21,034 nt of DNA from Limivivens sp034101475 (GCA_034101475.1 JAXEJQ010000119.1:1-21034), one strand, 5' to 3'. Shown: positions 6,947 through 15,156, counted from the first letter of the stretch. Translations and numbers: made by a program. Notes: generated from the letters alone by a model not told the origin.

Positions 6947-9900
6947 CTAAGCCTCTCTCCAAAGGGCATGGCTCCCCGTTTCGTCCCGCGTAACCAGAAG
7001 CTGATTTCCAATCTCTTCCTTCAGCTCCGTCACATGAGAAATAATCCCCACCAGACGCTTCTGCCCGGCAAGCTCATTCAAAATCCGGATGGCTTCCTGT
7101 CTGGAATTCTCATCCAGCGATCCGAAGCCTTCGTCAATAAACATGGTATCCAACTGAACTTTTCCCGCGGTGCTCTGCACAATATCTGACATTCCAAGTG
7201 CCATCGCCAGTGCTGCCATAAAAGATTCTCCTCCGGAGAGGGTCCGTACGTCCCGCGTCCGGTCTGTCACCAGACTGTATACATCCAGATCCAGGCCGGC
7301 CTCTCCCCGCTTTCCCAGATCATCCAGACTTTTGCATTCCAGAATAAACTGACCTCTGGTCATCCGCTCCAGCCTTCTGTTTGCCGCAGCAATGATCCGC
7401 TTAAAGTAGCTGCGCTGCATATAAGTCTGGAAATCCAGCCGAGCCGTCTGGAGCAGATTCCCATTGGCCGTCCGATTCAGCTGATTCACTGCCTGATACT
7501 CTTCGGAAAGACTGTGTCGCGCCCGAAGCAGCTCCTCCACATGGGCTGCCCGTTCCTGATTCGTCCGATTCAGGCCGTAAAGTTCCTTCATCCGGGCGTC
7601 CAGTTCTGCGCTCTCCATGCGCAGCTTCGCCGCCTGCTCCTGCCATTCTTCCAGATCCACAGGCTGCTGTCCGGCGGTCTGTTCCTTCAGCATTTCGGTA
7701 TTAGCCTTTGCCCGCTCCAGTTCCAGGTCAAACCGGCGGCAGGCCTCTTCCTCTTCTTTTTGTTTCCCGCTGTCCATTTTTGCCAGTCGGTACTGTTCAA
7801 AATCAGAAAATCCCTGGGCTTCCAGACTCTTTGCCAATTCCTTCCGGCATCTTGCCCATTCCTCTGTTTCCCGGATCTCCCGCTGCCGTGTCTCCGCCAT
7901 CTGGCCCCGCTGCTTTTCCAGTCCGGTTTCCAGTTCATAAACGAGTTCCGATGCCTTCTGTGCTCTCCCCTCGATTTTCTGCAGCTCCCCATTCAGGGCC
8001 GCAAGATGGTTTCCGGCCTCTTTCTCATCAGAATCGGGAAGCTCCGCCCGTAAAAGCTCGATTTCTTTTTCCAGACTCCGACAGGAAACCTCTGCCCCGG
8101 TAATGGAAGCTTCCCATTCCCGGCACTGACTATCCAGTTCCTGCAGCTGCTCTCTGATTTCATTCAGTCTCTCTCTTCCCTTTTCAAAAAGCGCAGTCTG
8201 CTCTCTGGCTTCCTCCCAGCGCTTCCGCGCCTCCTCAAGAAACCTTTTCCGGTTTTCCCACTCTTTTTCGGCCATCCGAAATCCTTCTGCGTCTGCCCGG
8301 AAATTCTCCTGTAAAAGCTCCCGGCCTGTTTTTTCCGCCACGGCCTTTTTCCCTTCCAGTTCCTGTCTGGCCTTCTGGCAGGCCAGCGACTGATCATTCA
8401 GGGCTTTTTCCGCTTTTTCCCGCCTCTGCTTTTCTCTCTCCACCGTGGCCTGAGAAACGGCCTTTTCCGGAAGAACCGCCCGGGCCGGATGTTCTGTAGA
8501 TCCACAGACCGGACAGGGCTGGCCCTCCTGAAGCCTGGAAGCCATCACCCCCGCCTGAACCGAAAGAAATTCCAGATAGGCCCGTTCATAGCGCACACCG
8601 GCCTCCCGGTACCGGTTCGCCAGTTCCTCCAGATCCTGTTCCGCTCTTTTCAGGCGTTCCTCCAGTTCCAGAATTCCCGGCTTTTCCTGCAGAAGCTCTC
8701 CCAACCTGCGGCAGGCCTCCTCCGCCTCCTTCTTTTGCTCTCCGACCCGGTAAAAGACCGGATAGCAGTCTGCGCGCTGTTCCTGCTCCCGTTCCAGCTT
8801 CTGCTGTGCTGCCCTGCAGGTTTCCAGCTCCTGCTTCCGTTTTCCAAGCTCTTCCTTTGCCTTCTGCAGACCTTTCAGTGACCCTGTGAGCATTTGCCCG
8901 CGTTCTGCCAGAGTCCGATATCTTGGCAGGGCTTTCTCCAGCGCCAGAATCTCCTTCTGAAGCTTCGGTCCCTTTTCCTGCTTTTGCCGTTCTGCTTCTT
9001 CTTTCTCGTTTTTTCTTTCTTTCAAAAGCGTTTCCCCGGCTGCGATGGCCTCCTGCAGATCCCTGGCCTGCTCCCTGGTCTGACCCAGAGTCTTTCCGGC
9101 ACTGCGATACCAGTTTTCCTTTTCTTCCACAGCCCGCGCTCTGACAGCTTTCTGAACCCGTTCCTTTCTGGCTTCCGTTTCCAAAGCTCTCTCCAGGAGC
9201 TGTCCCAGCCGCTTCTCTGCCTCCGCCTGACGCTGAAACAGCTCATTGATACTTCTTCCCCGGACAAGCTGCTCCTGAACAGCCCGGCTTTTTTCTCTGA
9301 GAACTTCCTTTTCCGCTTCCAGCTCTTTTTCCTTTTTCCAGGCCTCTGCCAGGATCTGCTTCAGGAGCTCCTGCATGGGAGTGTTGTCCGACTCGGAAAG
9401 ACTTCGGAAGTTCTCCCATTCTTCTTCCAGGAGGCTTCCCGGCATACAGCGGATCGCCTCCAGATCATGCTCACACAGCTTCTTATTCTCCGCAAGCTGC
9501 CCATACAGCTTTTTTGCCCGTTCCTTTAATTCCTCCTGAACCTGGTCATAGAGAGAGGTATTGAAAATCTTTGCAAAAATCTCCTTGCGCTCCCGGGAAG
9601 GCGCGTGCAGGAGCTGCAGAAAATCCCCCTGGGAAATCATGGCAATCTGCGTAAACTGATCTGCATCCAACCCGATAATTTCCGCGATTTTCTCATTGGT
9701 CTCCTTCATTTTTCCCGGAAACAGGCTTCCATCCGGCATGGTCAGCTCCACTCTGGCCGGTTCCCGGACCTGTCCCTGACGCTTTCCCTGACGCTTCCGG
9801 TCCTTCAGCTGCTCCGGCTGACGGTAAATCCGGTAAGTTTCTCCCCGGCTGCAGAAGGTGTAATCCACAAAAGTCAGATTCTGCCCAGCCGCGTAATGGC

Positions 9901-10099
9901 TGCGCATCATTTCTGCTTCCCTTTTTCCTCCGCTGGTTCGTCCGTACAGCGCATAGGTAATCGCATCAAAAATGGTGGTTTTCCCGGATCCCGTATCCCC
10001 GCTGATCAGAAACAGGCCCTGATCCCTTCCGGAAAAATCGATGGTTTCCCTCCCAGCATAAGAGCCAAAGGCTGACATCACAATCTGAATCGGTTTCAT
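6947..10099 (-). CDS. sbcC: SbcC, ATPase subunit of the SbcCD nuclease
   Basis: A protein of 1,050 residues, the usual size. Walker A is GDTGSGKTT (34-42). A long coiled coil follows, broken by the zinc hook CPVCGSTEHP (Cys529, Cys532). The C-terminal ABC half has the signature LSGGE (954-958) and Walker B ending in Asp989-Glu990 (MFIDEGFGSLDE). With SbcD it forms the bacterial Mre11-Rad50-like complex that opens DNA hairpins and blocked ends. The start at 10099 follows GGGTGGGAGC and overlaps the sbcD stop in ATGA, indicating coupled translation. An upstream in-frame ATG (10168) lies inside sbcD and is not needed. No terminator is visible in the 27 bp before the padR -35. Confidence 0.96.
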   Translation of the reverse strand: MKPIQIVMSAFGSYAGRETIDFSGRDQGLFLISGDTGSGKTTIFDAITYALYGRTSGGKREAEMMRSHYAAGQNLTFVDYTFCSRGETYRIYRQPEQLKDRKRQGKRQGQVREPARVELTMPDGSLFPGKMKETNEKIAEIIGLDADQFTQIAMISQGDFLQLLHAPSRERKEIFAKIFNTSLYDQVQEELKERAKKLYGQLAENKKLCEHDLEAIRCMPGSLLEEEWENFRSLSESDNTPMQELLKQILAEAWKKEKELEAEKEVLREKSRAVQEQLVRGRSINELFQRQAEAEKRLGQLLERALETEARKERVQKAVRARAVEEKENWYRSAGKTLGQTREQARDLQEAIAAGETLLKERKNEKEEAERQKQEKGPKLQKEILALEKALPRYRTLAERGQMLTGSLKGLQKAKEELGKRKQELETCRAAQQKLEREQEQRADCYPVFYRVGEQKKEAEEACRRLGELLQEKPGILELEERLKRAEQDLEELANRYREAGVRYERAYLEFLSVQAGVMASRLQEGQPCPVCGSTEHPARAVLPEKAVSQATVEREKQRREKAEKALNDQSLACQKARQELEGKKAVAEKTGRELLQENFRADAEGFRMAEKEWENRKRFLEEARKRWEEAREQTALFEKGRERLNEIREQLQELDSQCREWEASITGAEVSCRSLEKEIELLRAELPDSDEKEAGNHLAALNGELQKIEGRAQKASELVYELETGLEKQRGQMAETRQREIRETEEWARCRKELAKSLEAQGFSDFEQYRLAKMDSGKQKEEEEACRRFDLELERAKANTEMLKEQTAGQQPVDLEEWQEQAAKLRMESAELDARMKELYGLNRTNQERAAHVEELLRARHSLSEEYQAVNQLNRTANGNLLQTARLDFQTYMQRSYFKRIIAAANRRLERMTRGQFILECKSLDDLGKRGEAGLDLDVYSLVTDRTRDVRTLSGGESFMAALAMALGMSDIVQSTAGKVQLDTMFIDEGFGSLDENSRQEAIRILNELAGQKRLVGIISHVTELKEEIGNQLLVTRDETGSHALWREA

Positions 10100-11259
10100 G
10101 CTCCCACCCCCGTGACTTTTGCAAAAATCTCTTCCATGATTTCTTCTTCTTTTTCCGACATGGGACACTGATTCATCTCCTGATAAAAGTGAGAAAAGGC
10201 TTCCTCCAGAGTCCAGTTTTCCCGGATCTCAAAATCTCCTTCCAGCTTTGCCCGGGTTCTGGCATTGTCAATCCGGATTTCCAGAAGGGAATCATAAACC
10301 TCCTCCAGACGCTGTTTGGGGTTCCAGGGATCCCGTTCATCGGTCAGCGTCACACTCACATAGTCATGACAGATCTCCTCTCCCGCAAAATCCAGAACCT
10401 CCTCCAGCGTACCGCGCAGCGTCCGGACATCCCTGGGCGCCTGCAGGGGAAGCATGCCGATTTTCACAGGTGTCCCCTTTTCTCCCAGTTCTGCCACCGT
10501 AATCCCTTTCTGATGATGTTCCTCGCTGACCGAATATTTCAAAGGCGTCCCGCTGTAGCGCACATGGTCATACTGAACCCGCTGGGCTCCGTGAATGTGC
10601 CCCAGCGCAGCATAATCAAACGCCTTCAGCAGCCCCACATCCACCTGATCCAGTCCTCCCACAGAATACACTGTCTGTTCAGAATCACAGGTCTGCACAC
10701 CCGCACCGCCCTGATAAAACTGATGGGACACCAGCACATTCCGCCTGGAAAAATCAATATTTTCCCGATCCAGCACCGCCTTCACCGCACTTGTATAGTC
10801 CGTAACCGTCCCTTCTCCAAACAACCCCCGCACATAGCCGGGTTTAAAAAAAGGAAGCAGATAGAAATCCACTTCCCCGTACTCATCCTGCAAGGTAATC
10901 TTTTTCAGATGTTCGTCACAGTTCCGGGGCGGCATCACAGACACATAAATCTGATGCTTCTCCAGAAAGCTGCTGGCAAACTGAAGTCTCTGGGCACTGT
11001 CGTGATTGCCGGCAATCATCAGCACCGGAATCGTCGGAGTCAGCTCGCCAAGCTGGTTCAGGAACTGATCCAGCACCGTATAAGCCTCCGCCGAGGGAAT
11101 GGATTTATCAAAGATATCCCCCGCAATCACAATCACATCCGGTCTCTGCTCCCTGGCCTGGTCTGCAACCTGGGTCAGCACAGCCTCCTGACTCTCCCGC
11201 AGAGAATACCGGTATAAAAGCTTTCCGATATGTAAATCAGAAATATGAAAAATCTTCAT
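10096..11259 (-). CDS. sbcD: SbcD, nuclease subunit of the SbcCD complex
   Basis: A protein of 387 residues with the metallophosphoesterase motifs in order: SDLHIG (Asp8, His10), GDIFD (Asp48), GNHD (85-87), SHQF, and GHIHG. These residues bind two Mn2+ ions and cut DNA endo- and 3'-5' exonucleolytically together with SbcC. The C-terminal region (from about 290) is the capping and SbcC-contact part. The ATG at 11259 (MKIFHISDLHIG) is chosen because this is the family's invariant start and AGGAAGAGG lies just before it; the frame extends 22 residues further without homology. It overlaps sbcC by 4 bp. Confidence 0.96.
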   Translation of the reverse strand: MKIFHISDLHIGKLLYRYSLRESQEAVLTQVADQAREQRPDVIVIAGDIFDKSIPSAEAYTVLDQFLNQLGELTPTIPVLMIAGNHDSAQRLQFASSFLEKHQIYVSVMPPRNCDEHLKKITLQDEYGEVDFYLLPFFKPGYVRGLFGEGTVTDYTSAVKAVLDRENIDFSRRNVLVSHQFYQGGAGVQTCDSEQTVYSVGGLDQVDVGLLKAFDYAALGHIHGAQRVQYDHVRYSGTPLKYSVSEEHHQKGITVAELGEKGTPVKIGMLPLQAPRDVRTLRGTLEEVLDFAGEEICHDYVSVTLTDERDPWNPKQRLEEVYDSLLEIRIDNARTRAKLEGDFEIRENWTLEEAFSHFYQEMNQCPMSEKEEEIMEEIFAKVTGVGA

Positions 11260-11349
11260 CCTCTTCCTGCCTTTCTTCCTTTCCATTTCACGGATTTGTC
11301 CCGGATAACCGTACCTGCAGGCCACAATTCCCCACAGAGCAGCTTTTTC

Positions 11350-11766
11350 TCATCCGGCATTCAGATAGGTCTGCTCACTCTCCCGCAGAGTGTCTTCCGC
11401 CATCTCTTCCTCTGCCGCCTGAACGGTCAGGTTCATGACAACATTTGTCACCTTTCCCTCATACAGTACCGGGATCTGATACGTTCCGGGCTGTTCCAGA
11501 TCACAGCCGCTCAGATCAAAAGTAAATTTTTCGTAATCCAGATTTTCTCCCGAAAAGTACTTTTCAGGATCCAGATCCGGCTCCTGTCCCGGTTCCGTCC
11601 GGGCGTACAGAGTCGTCTGTACATTTTTCTGAAACAGGCTGTTTCCGGTTCCCGGAAAAAATCCGAATCCCACACCGGCAATCACCAGAAGCGCCAGCAG
11701 ACTGAACAGGCTTCTGTTCCGTTTTCTCTTTCTTCCTTCTTTTATCCGGTTTATGATCTGCTTCAT
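11350..11766 (-). CDS. Small membrane-anchored protein with possible Ig-like domain
   Basis: Not a recognised family. It has 138 residues: a very basic N-terminus (MKQIINRIKEGRKRKRNR), one membrane helix (about 19-38), and an outside domain. Residues 77-116 (YEKFTFDLSGCDLEQPGTYQ, then a V-x-Y and VVMNLTV) look like the strand pattern of small Ig-like surface domains (DUF5011 type), followed by an acidic tail. The topology suggests an N-terminal anchor or uncleaved signal. AAGGAGG precedes the ATG, and the gene starts 2 bp after the acetyltransferase stop, so it belongs to the same operon. It lies 90 bp before sbcD. Confidence 0.7.
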   Translation of the reverse strand: MKQIINRIKEGRKRKRNRSLFSLLALLVIAGVGFGFFPGTGNSLFQKNVQTTLYARTEPGQEPDLDPEKYFSGENLDYEKFTFDLSGCDLEQPGTYQIPVLYEGKVTNVVMNLTVQAAEEEMAEDTLRESEQTYLNAG

Positions 11767-11768
11767 CG

Positions 11769-12359
11769 TCAGCCTCCTTCCGCCTGGAAGGCTTCCACCG
11801 GAACCGGATGTTTCTCATGGATTCCGAGATGTTTTTCCATCCAGACACAATCATACCAGGTGTCAAATTTGTAGCCGCATTGGTGGAAATGCGCACAGAT
11901 CTGATATCCCATTTTTTCGTGAAACCGCACACTGTCCAGCGTCAGATGAGAATCCTCCCGGGAAGGGTAGGCAATGCAGGCATTCAGGTTCAGAATATTC
12001 TGTCTTTTCAGCGCCTCCTCCAGAGCTTCATATAAGGCCGCTCCGACTCCGGTCCTTCGGCTGTCCCTCCGAACATAAATAGATGTCTCCACCGCCCAGT
12101 CATAAGCTGCCCGGGCATGAAAAGCGGAAGCATACGCATAGCCCAGGATTTTCCCATTCTTTTCTGCTGCCAGATACGGATATCTCTTCAGAGTGTTCCG
12201 GATTCTCCCCCGGAACTCCTCCGGATCCGGAACCTCATACTCAAAAGAAACCGCCGTCTCCCTGACATAAGGCGCATAAATCTCCAGCAGTTCTTCTGCA
12301 TCCTGTTCCCGGACTGCCCGGATCCGGAACGGTACCTTTTCCTCTGTCTGCATCATCAT
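11769..12359 (-). CDS. GNAT family N-acetyltransferase (phosphinothricin acetyltransferase-like)
   Basis: 196 residues, the size of the PAT/MnaT branch. Features include IRAVREQDAEELLEIYAPYV near the N-terminus, the AY-W-E-S-YV strand (AAYDWAVETSIYV), the acetyl-CoA loop RRTGVGAALYEALEEAL, then NLNACIAYPS and FHEKMGYQICAHF. Members acetylate phosphinothricin-like amino acids, methionine sulfone or similar; the native substrate is unknown. Three consecutive ATG codons follow a TTG. The first ATG (12359) has GGAGG six bases upstream and is chosen. It starts 13 bp after the DUF3786 gene. Confidence 0.9.
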   Translation of the reverse strand: MMMQTEEKVPFRIRAVREQDAEELLEIYAPYVRETAVSFEYEVPDPEEFRGRIRNTLKRYPYLAAEKNGKILGYAYASAFHARAAYDWAVETSIYVRRDSRRTGVGAALYEALEEALKRQNILNLNACIAYPSREDSHLTLDSVRFHEKMGYQICAHFHQCGYKFDTWYDCVWMEKHLGIHEKHPVPVEAFQAEGG

Positions 12360-12372
12360 CAATCTCCTCCTG

Positions 12373-13011
12373 TCACCGGGATGGATCCAGTATTTCCTCT
12401 GCCGCTTCCATCAGGCGGGCTGTACCGTCTCCACCAAGCATCACCACGGTTTCTTCATGGACAAACTCTGTAATATTGGAATCAAACAAAATATTGGCCT
12501 GAGCCGGGAATTCTTCATCCCCGTCCCAGAACAGAAAACGAATGGGCAGGCAGGAGAACGCCATGGCTTCAAACCCCACTTCCGATTCCGGTATCCTCCG
12601 AAACCCCAGCTTCCGGCCTGCCTTTTCCAGATATTCCGCTTTTCCGTCAAAAAATCTGGAAAACGGAAGGATCGTCCCGGCCTGAAAGGCTGGTGCAAAG
12701 GGATAAGCCCGCTTCACTTCCCGAAGAGGCACCCATTTTCCCGATAAGACCGGCTGATTCCCGGCCTTTGCCATCAGATTATATATATTCATCTGGGTGC
12801 CGAAGCTCAGCTTTTTTTCCGGATGCTCCCTTTCCGAAAGGCGCCCGCTCTGGGGATCCCACTCATACAATACGCCATAATACGTAATAGGAAGCGGTCC
12901 ATTTTCCCTCCATCCGGGAAATCCAAGCTCTTCAAACCGTGCTTTCCAGTCCCAGCTTTTCGAGCGCTGCCGCCAGCTCTCACAGACAGCCTCGTAATTA
13001 TCTCTTCGCAT
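12373..13011 (-). CDS. DUF3786 domain-containing protein
   Basis: About 212 residues, soluble, similar to DUF3786 proteins of anaerobic clostridia. It shows WDWKARFEELGFPGW, ITYYGVLYEWD, the conserved YNLMAKAGNQPVLSGKWVPL region, FPFSRFFD-like and GGYR-like segments (LPFSRFFDG, LGFRRIPES), and the closing FLFWDGDEEFPAQANILFD. Function unknown. The start is uncertain. ATG 13011 has GGAAG eight bases upstream; ATGs at 13026 and 13056 and a TTG at 13086 would extend it into a small insertion downstream of tRNA-Gly. It is first in the run ending in sbcC and has no separate promoter that I can see. Confidence 0.82.
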   Translation of the reverse strand: MRRDNYEAVCESWRQRSKSWDWKARFEELGFPGWRENGPLPITYYGVLYEWDPQSGRLSEREHPEKKLSFGTQMNIYNLMAKAGNQPVLSGKWVPLREVKRAYPFAPAFQAGTILPFSRFFDGKAEYLEKAGRKLGFRRIPESEVGFEAMAFSCLPIRFLFWDGDEEFPAQANILFDSNITEFVHEETVVMLGGDGTARLMEAAEEILDPSR

Positions 13012-13060
13012 TCTCTTTTCTTCCATAAAAGTCTTCTGCTCCGCTCCGGAAATCATTTTT

Positions 13061-13124
13061 AAATACAAGTAACTGTTCAGAGCCAACCTTCAAAATGCTT
13101 GGCGCTGAACAGTTACAAATACAA
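13061..13124. mobile_element. 48-bp palindromic mini-insertion with 8-bp target duplication (copy 1)
   Basis: The element is 13069-13116. Its ends GTAACTGTTCAG and CTGAACAGTTAC are perfect complements, and the match continues as GCCAA/TTGGC after one mismatch (17 of 18 positions), leaving a 12-bp core. It is flanked by identical AAATACAA (13061-13068 and 13117-13124). GTAA ends plus an 8-bp duplication are the recalled hallmarks of the IS66 family, so this looks like an end-to-end relic or non-autonomous derivative. It sits just 3' of tRNA-Gly and reaches into the DUF3786 upstream region. Confidence 0.75.
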
Positions 13125-13127
13125 AAA

Positions 13128-13198
13128 AGCGGGTGATGGGAATCGAACCCACGTATCCAGCTTGGAAGGCTGGTGTTCTACCATTGAACTACACCCGC
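13128..13198 (-). tRNA. tRNA-Gly (anticodon TCC)
   Basis: A complete cloverleaf. The acceptor stem is GCGGGTG/CACCCGC. The anticodon stem CCAGC/GCTGG has loop CTTCCAA, giving anticodon TCC (reads GGA/GGG). The T arm is GTGGG/CCCAT around TTCGATT, and the discriminator is T (U), as expected for glycine. The CCA is not encoded; a T-run follows directly. It has its own strong promoter. Confidence 0.97.
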
Positions 13199-13228
13199 AA
13201 AAAATAAATTCTGTTTTCAACGTTGATA

Positions 13229-13257
13229 ATAATACCACAGCCTGAGCAGATTGTCAA
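13229..13257 (-). promoter_or_regulatory. Promoter of tRNA-Gly
   Basis: TTGACA (-35, 13252-13257), a 17-nt spacer and TATTAT (-10, 13229-13234) on the minus strand. It ends about 30 nt before the tRNA. It may also feed the DUF3786-to-sbcC run, since no other promoter and only a hairpin without a strong T-tract lies between. Confidence 0.88.
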
Positions 13258-13270
13258 CACCCAAATTTTA

Positions 13271-13455
13271 TGAGCCAAGGGACAAATGGACATGAAAATC
13301 CGTGCTTGCATGGATTTTCATGTCTATGGGGCCCGCAAAACATGAGCAAGAAGCCATTTTTCGCAGAAAAATGAGCGAATTGCGAATGTTTTCGTCGATT
13401 TTGGAAGTGCACAGCACGGAAAAATCGACGGAAGACTCATTTGACGGGCAACTCA
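13271..13455. repeat. 185-bp hairpin-rich dispersed repeat with TGAG ends (copy A)
   Basis: It runs from TGAG to CTCA and is flanked by TTTTA on both sides (13266-13270, 13456-13460). End segments share TGAG-N8-CAAATG. Internally it has GACATGAAAATCC/GGATTTTCATGTC (13289-13324), CATTTTTC/GAAAAATG near 13355-13373, and CGTCGATTTT/AAAATCGACG (13393-13402 with 13421-13430). Bases 13372-13455 match a second copy at 20228-20310 with about ten substitutions and one indel. A 62-codon minus-strand frame spans the element but is broken in copy B. It occupies most of the gap between yitT and tRNA-Gly; nothing else is seen in 13464-13519. Confidence 0.75.
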
Positions 13456-13519
13456 TTTTATGATATTGGGGTCAAAAGATACCCTACAGATTGTTCCGTG
13501 CTTCACGCTCCTCCCGGAT

Positions 13520-14416
13520 TCAAGGAACGCCTCCATCAAAGGTTTTAAATCCCTGCCCCAGCACCTCATTGGAATTCAACACGATAATAAAAGCCTCCGG
13601 ATCCAGCTCCTGAATAATCCGTTTCACCGTCACGACCTGCCGGCTGTAGCAGGCACACATCAGCACATCCCTTTTTTCGTTTTTGTAGGAACCCCGGGCT
13701 TCCAGATAGGTACAGCCCCGGAGGGTTTCCTGATCGATCTGCAGAGCCGCTTCCTCCTTCCGGCAGGTAACCGCCAGCACCACCTTGCCCTCTCCCAGGC
13801 CACACAGAACCCGGTCCACAATCACGCTGGTCACATAAGCTGTAACCATTCCCAGAATCACCGCATCGGCATTTCGGAAAACCCAGCCGCCGCACAGGAT
13901 AATGATACTGTCCACCGCCATGGTTACCTGACCGATGGAAAGATGGGGCTTCAGGCGCTGAAGTGTCATCACCAGAAAATCCATGCCGCCCGTGGAACCG
14001 CCCCGGTAATAGACCGGGACCAGCCCAAGACCGGAAAAAACGCCTGTGCAGACAGACGCCAGGATCGGATTGCCAGTATAAACCGGAAAAAAGGGCATCA
14101 CATAATCCAAAACCAGGGAATAGATTACCATGGTTTTTATAGAAGAAATCAAAAATTTTTTCCCGAGTACCCGGATACTGATCAGAATCAGCGGAATATT
14201 CAGTAAAATCGTAAACCAGCCCATGGGGACATTCCAGAGATGGTGGAAAATCAGTCCGACACCGCTGAGGCCTCCTGTAGCAAAATCGGCATTCATGGCA
14301 AAGCAGTAAATGCCGATATTAAACAGAACAGCACCTCCCAGATCCGAAGGAATCTCCTTCAGTAAATCCAGATACGTTTTCCTGCTGTACCACTTCACAA
14401 TCCTTTTCCTCCGCAT
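13520..14416 (-). CDS. YitT family membrane protein (DUF161 plus DUF2179)
   Basis: 298 residues. The N-terminal ~190 contain five or six membrane helices with the family repeats (GIYCFAMNADFATGGLSGVG and YYRGGSTGGMDFLVMTLQR, both with the T-GG-G/D motif). The C-terminal ~90 residues form the soluble DUF2179 domain (ACYSRQVVTVKRIIQELDPE, ending VLGQGFK). YitT-type proteins are widespread in Firmicutes and lack a settled function; transport of a small molecule is usually assumed. The ATG at 14416 has GGGAG ten bases before it; a GTG at 14398 with GGAGG is an alternative. It is last in the two-component run, 23 bp after the HD gene. No terminator was found after it. Confidence 0.9.
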   Translation of the reverse strand: MRRKRIVKWYSRKTYLDLLKEIPSDLGGAVLFNIGIYCFAMNADFATGGLSGVGLIFHHLWNVPMGWFTILLNIPLILISIRVLGKKFLISSIKTMVIYSLVLDYVMPFFPVYTGNPILASVCTGVFSGLGLVPVYYRGGSTGGMDFLVMTLQRLKPHLSIGQVTMAVDSIIILCGGWVFRNADAVILGMVTAYVTSVIVDRVLCGLGEGKVVLAVTCRKEEAALQIDQETLRGCTYLEARGSYKNEKRDVLMCACYSRQVVTVKRIIQELDPEAFIIVLNSNEVLGQGFKTFDGGVP

Positions 14417-14439
14417 AAGAACACGTCTCCCGGCTCCTC

Positions 14440-14946
14440 TCAGTCATTCCTTTTTTGTTCATACAGGGCTTCCAGAATCCGAATCCCCGCCGACGTCCGG
14501 AAAATTTTCTTTTTGACGCTGGCAATGGTTTCCGCCGATGCTTCCTCCTCATACAGATTCACAAGGAAATCCGCCTCAATCAGAATCTGACAGTCCATGC
14601 CGTCGATCCCCGTATACGTATGGTGTCGTCCCACCAGCTTTGAAACCCGGCTGATAAGCTGAGCGTCATACCCCAGATCCTTCAGCAGCTTTTCCGTCAC
14701 GGCAGGCCCCTCAAGCTCCTGATGCTTTCCGCTGCTGTCTCCATATTTTTCCCAGCTCACCTTAATCCCGATGTCATGAACCACCGCGGCCACCTCCAGA
14801 ATTTCCTGTTCTCTTCCCGGAAGTCCCTCCTGCTGCCCGATGGTCTTCGCAAATCCATAAACCTTCAGGAAATGATTTATTTGAACAGGATATCCGGCAT
14901 AATACTCCATCATGGCTGCCAGCACTTCTTCCACACATGCTCTCAT
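14440..14946 (-). CDS. HD-domain phosphohydrolase family protein
   Basis: A 168-residue single HD domain. Metal ligands in order are His25 (QINHFLKVYGFA), His57-Asp58 (AAVVHDIGIK), probably His75 or His108/His109 (GKHQELEG, VGRHHTY), and Asp126 (LIEADFLVN). This layout fits the stand-alone HD proteins that hydrolyse nucleotides or phosphate esters; the substrate is unknown. It lies 3 bp after the six-cysteine protein gene. The AAGGAGG overlaps the end of that gene 11 bases before the ATG, so translation is probably coupled. Confidence 0.88.
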   Translation of the reverse strand: MRACVEEVLAAMMEYYAGYPVQINHFLKVYGFAKTIGQQEGLPGREQEILEVAAVVHDIGIKVSWEKYGDSSGKHQELEGPAVTEKLLKDLGYDAQLISRVSKLVGRHHTYTGIDGMDCQILIEADFLVNLYEEEASAETIASVKKKIFRTSAGIRILEALYEQKRND

Positions 14947-14949
14947 CGA

Positions 14950-15144
14950 TTATTCATCCTCCTTCGCCAGCGCCTGGCTTACAACCAGGCAGTCTTTATT
15001 ATGCACACATTTCAGAAAATCACAGTCCACATGTTCCAGACACAATTCTCCGTAAGCATTCCGGGAATATTCACAGACAATCACCTGTGTCTGATTATGC
15101 GCCTTGCAGTAACCGGTAAACATCTCTTCCACTATTGTATCCAT
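14950..15144 (-). CDS. Six-cysteine small protein, function unknown
   Basis: 64 residues, no known family recognised. It has six cysteines (13, 24, 35, 41, 46, 52) and three histidines (16, 38, 48). The core C-x5-C-x4-C-x5-C (LCLEHVDCDFLKCVHNKDC) suggests metal binding or a redox switch; there is no signal peptide or membrane helix, so it should be cytosolic. The ends are acidic (MDTIVEEMF; AKEDE). GAGGGG precedes the ATG. It starts 12 bp after the kinase gene and ends 3 bp before the HD gene, a tight fit that argues it is a real gene of the operon and not a chance frame. Confidence 0.75.
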   Translation of the reverse strand: MDTIVEEMFTGYCKAHNQTQVIVCEYSRNAYGELCLEHVDCDFLKCVHNKDCLVVSQALAKEDE

Positions 15145-15156
15145 GCCCCTCGATCC

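Noticed and set aside
13268..13456. 62-codon minus-strand reading frame across the TGAG repeat
   Set aside because: It coincides with a hairpin-rich repeat and starts and stops in its ends and flanking duplications. The second copy has a 1-base indel and an early stop, so it is probably not a gene.
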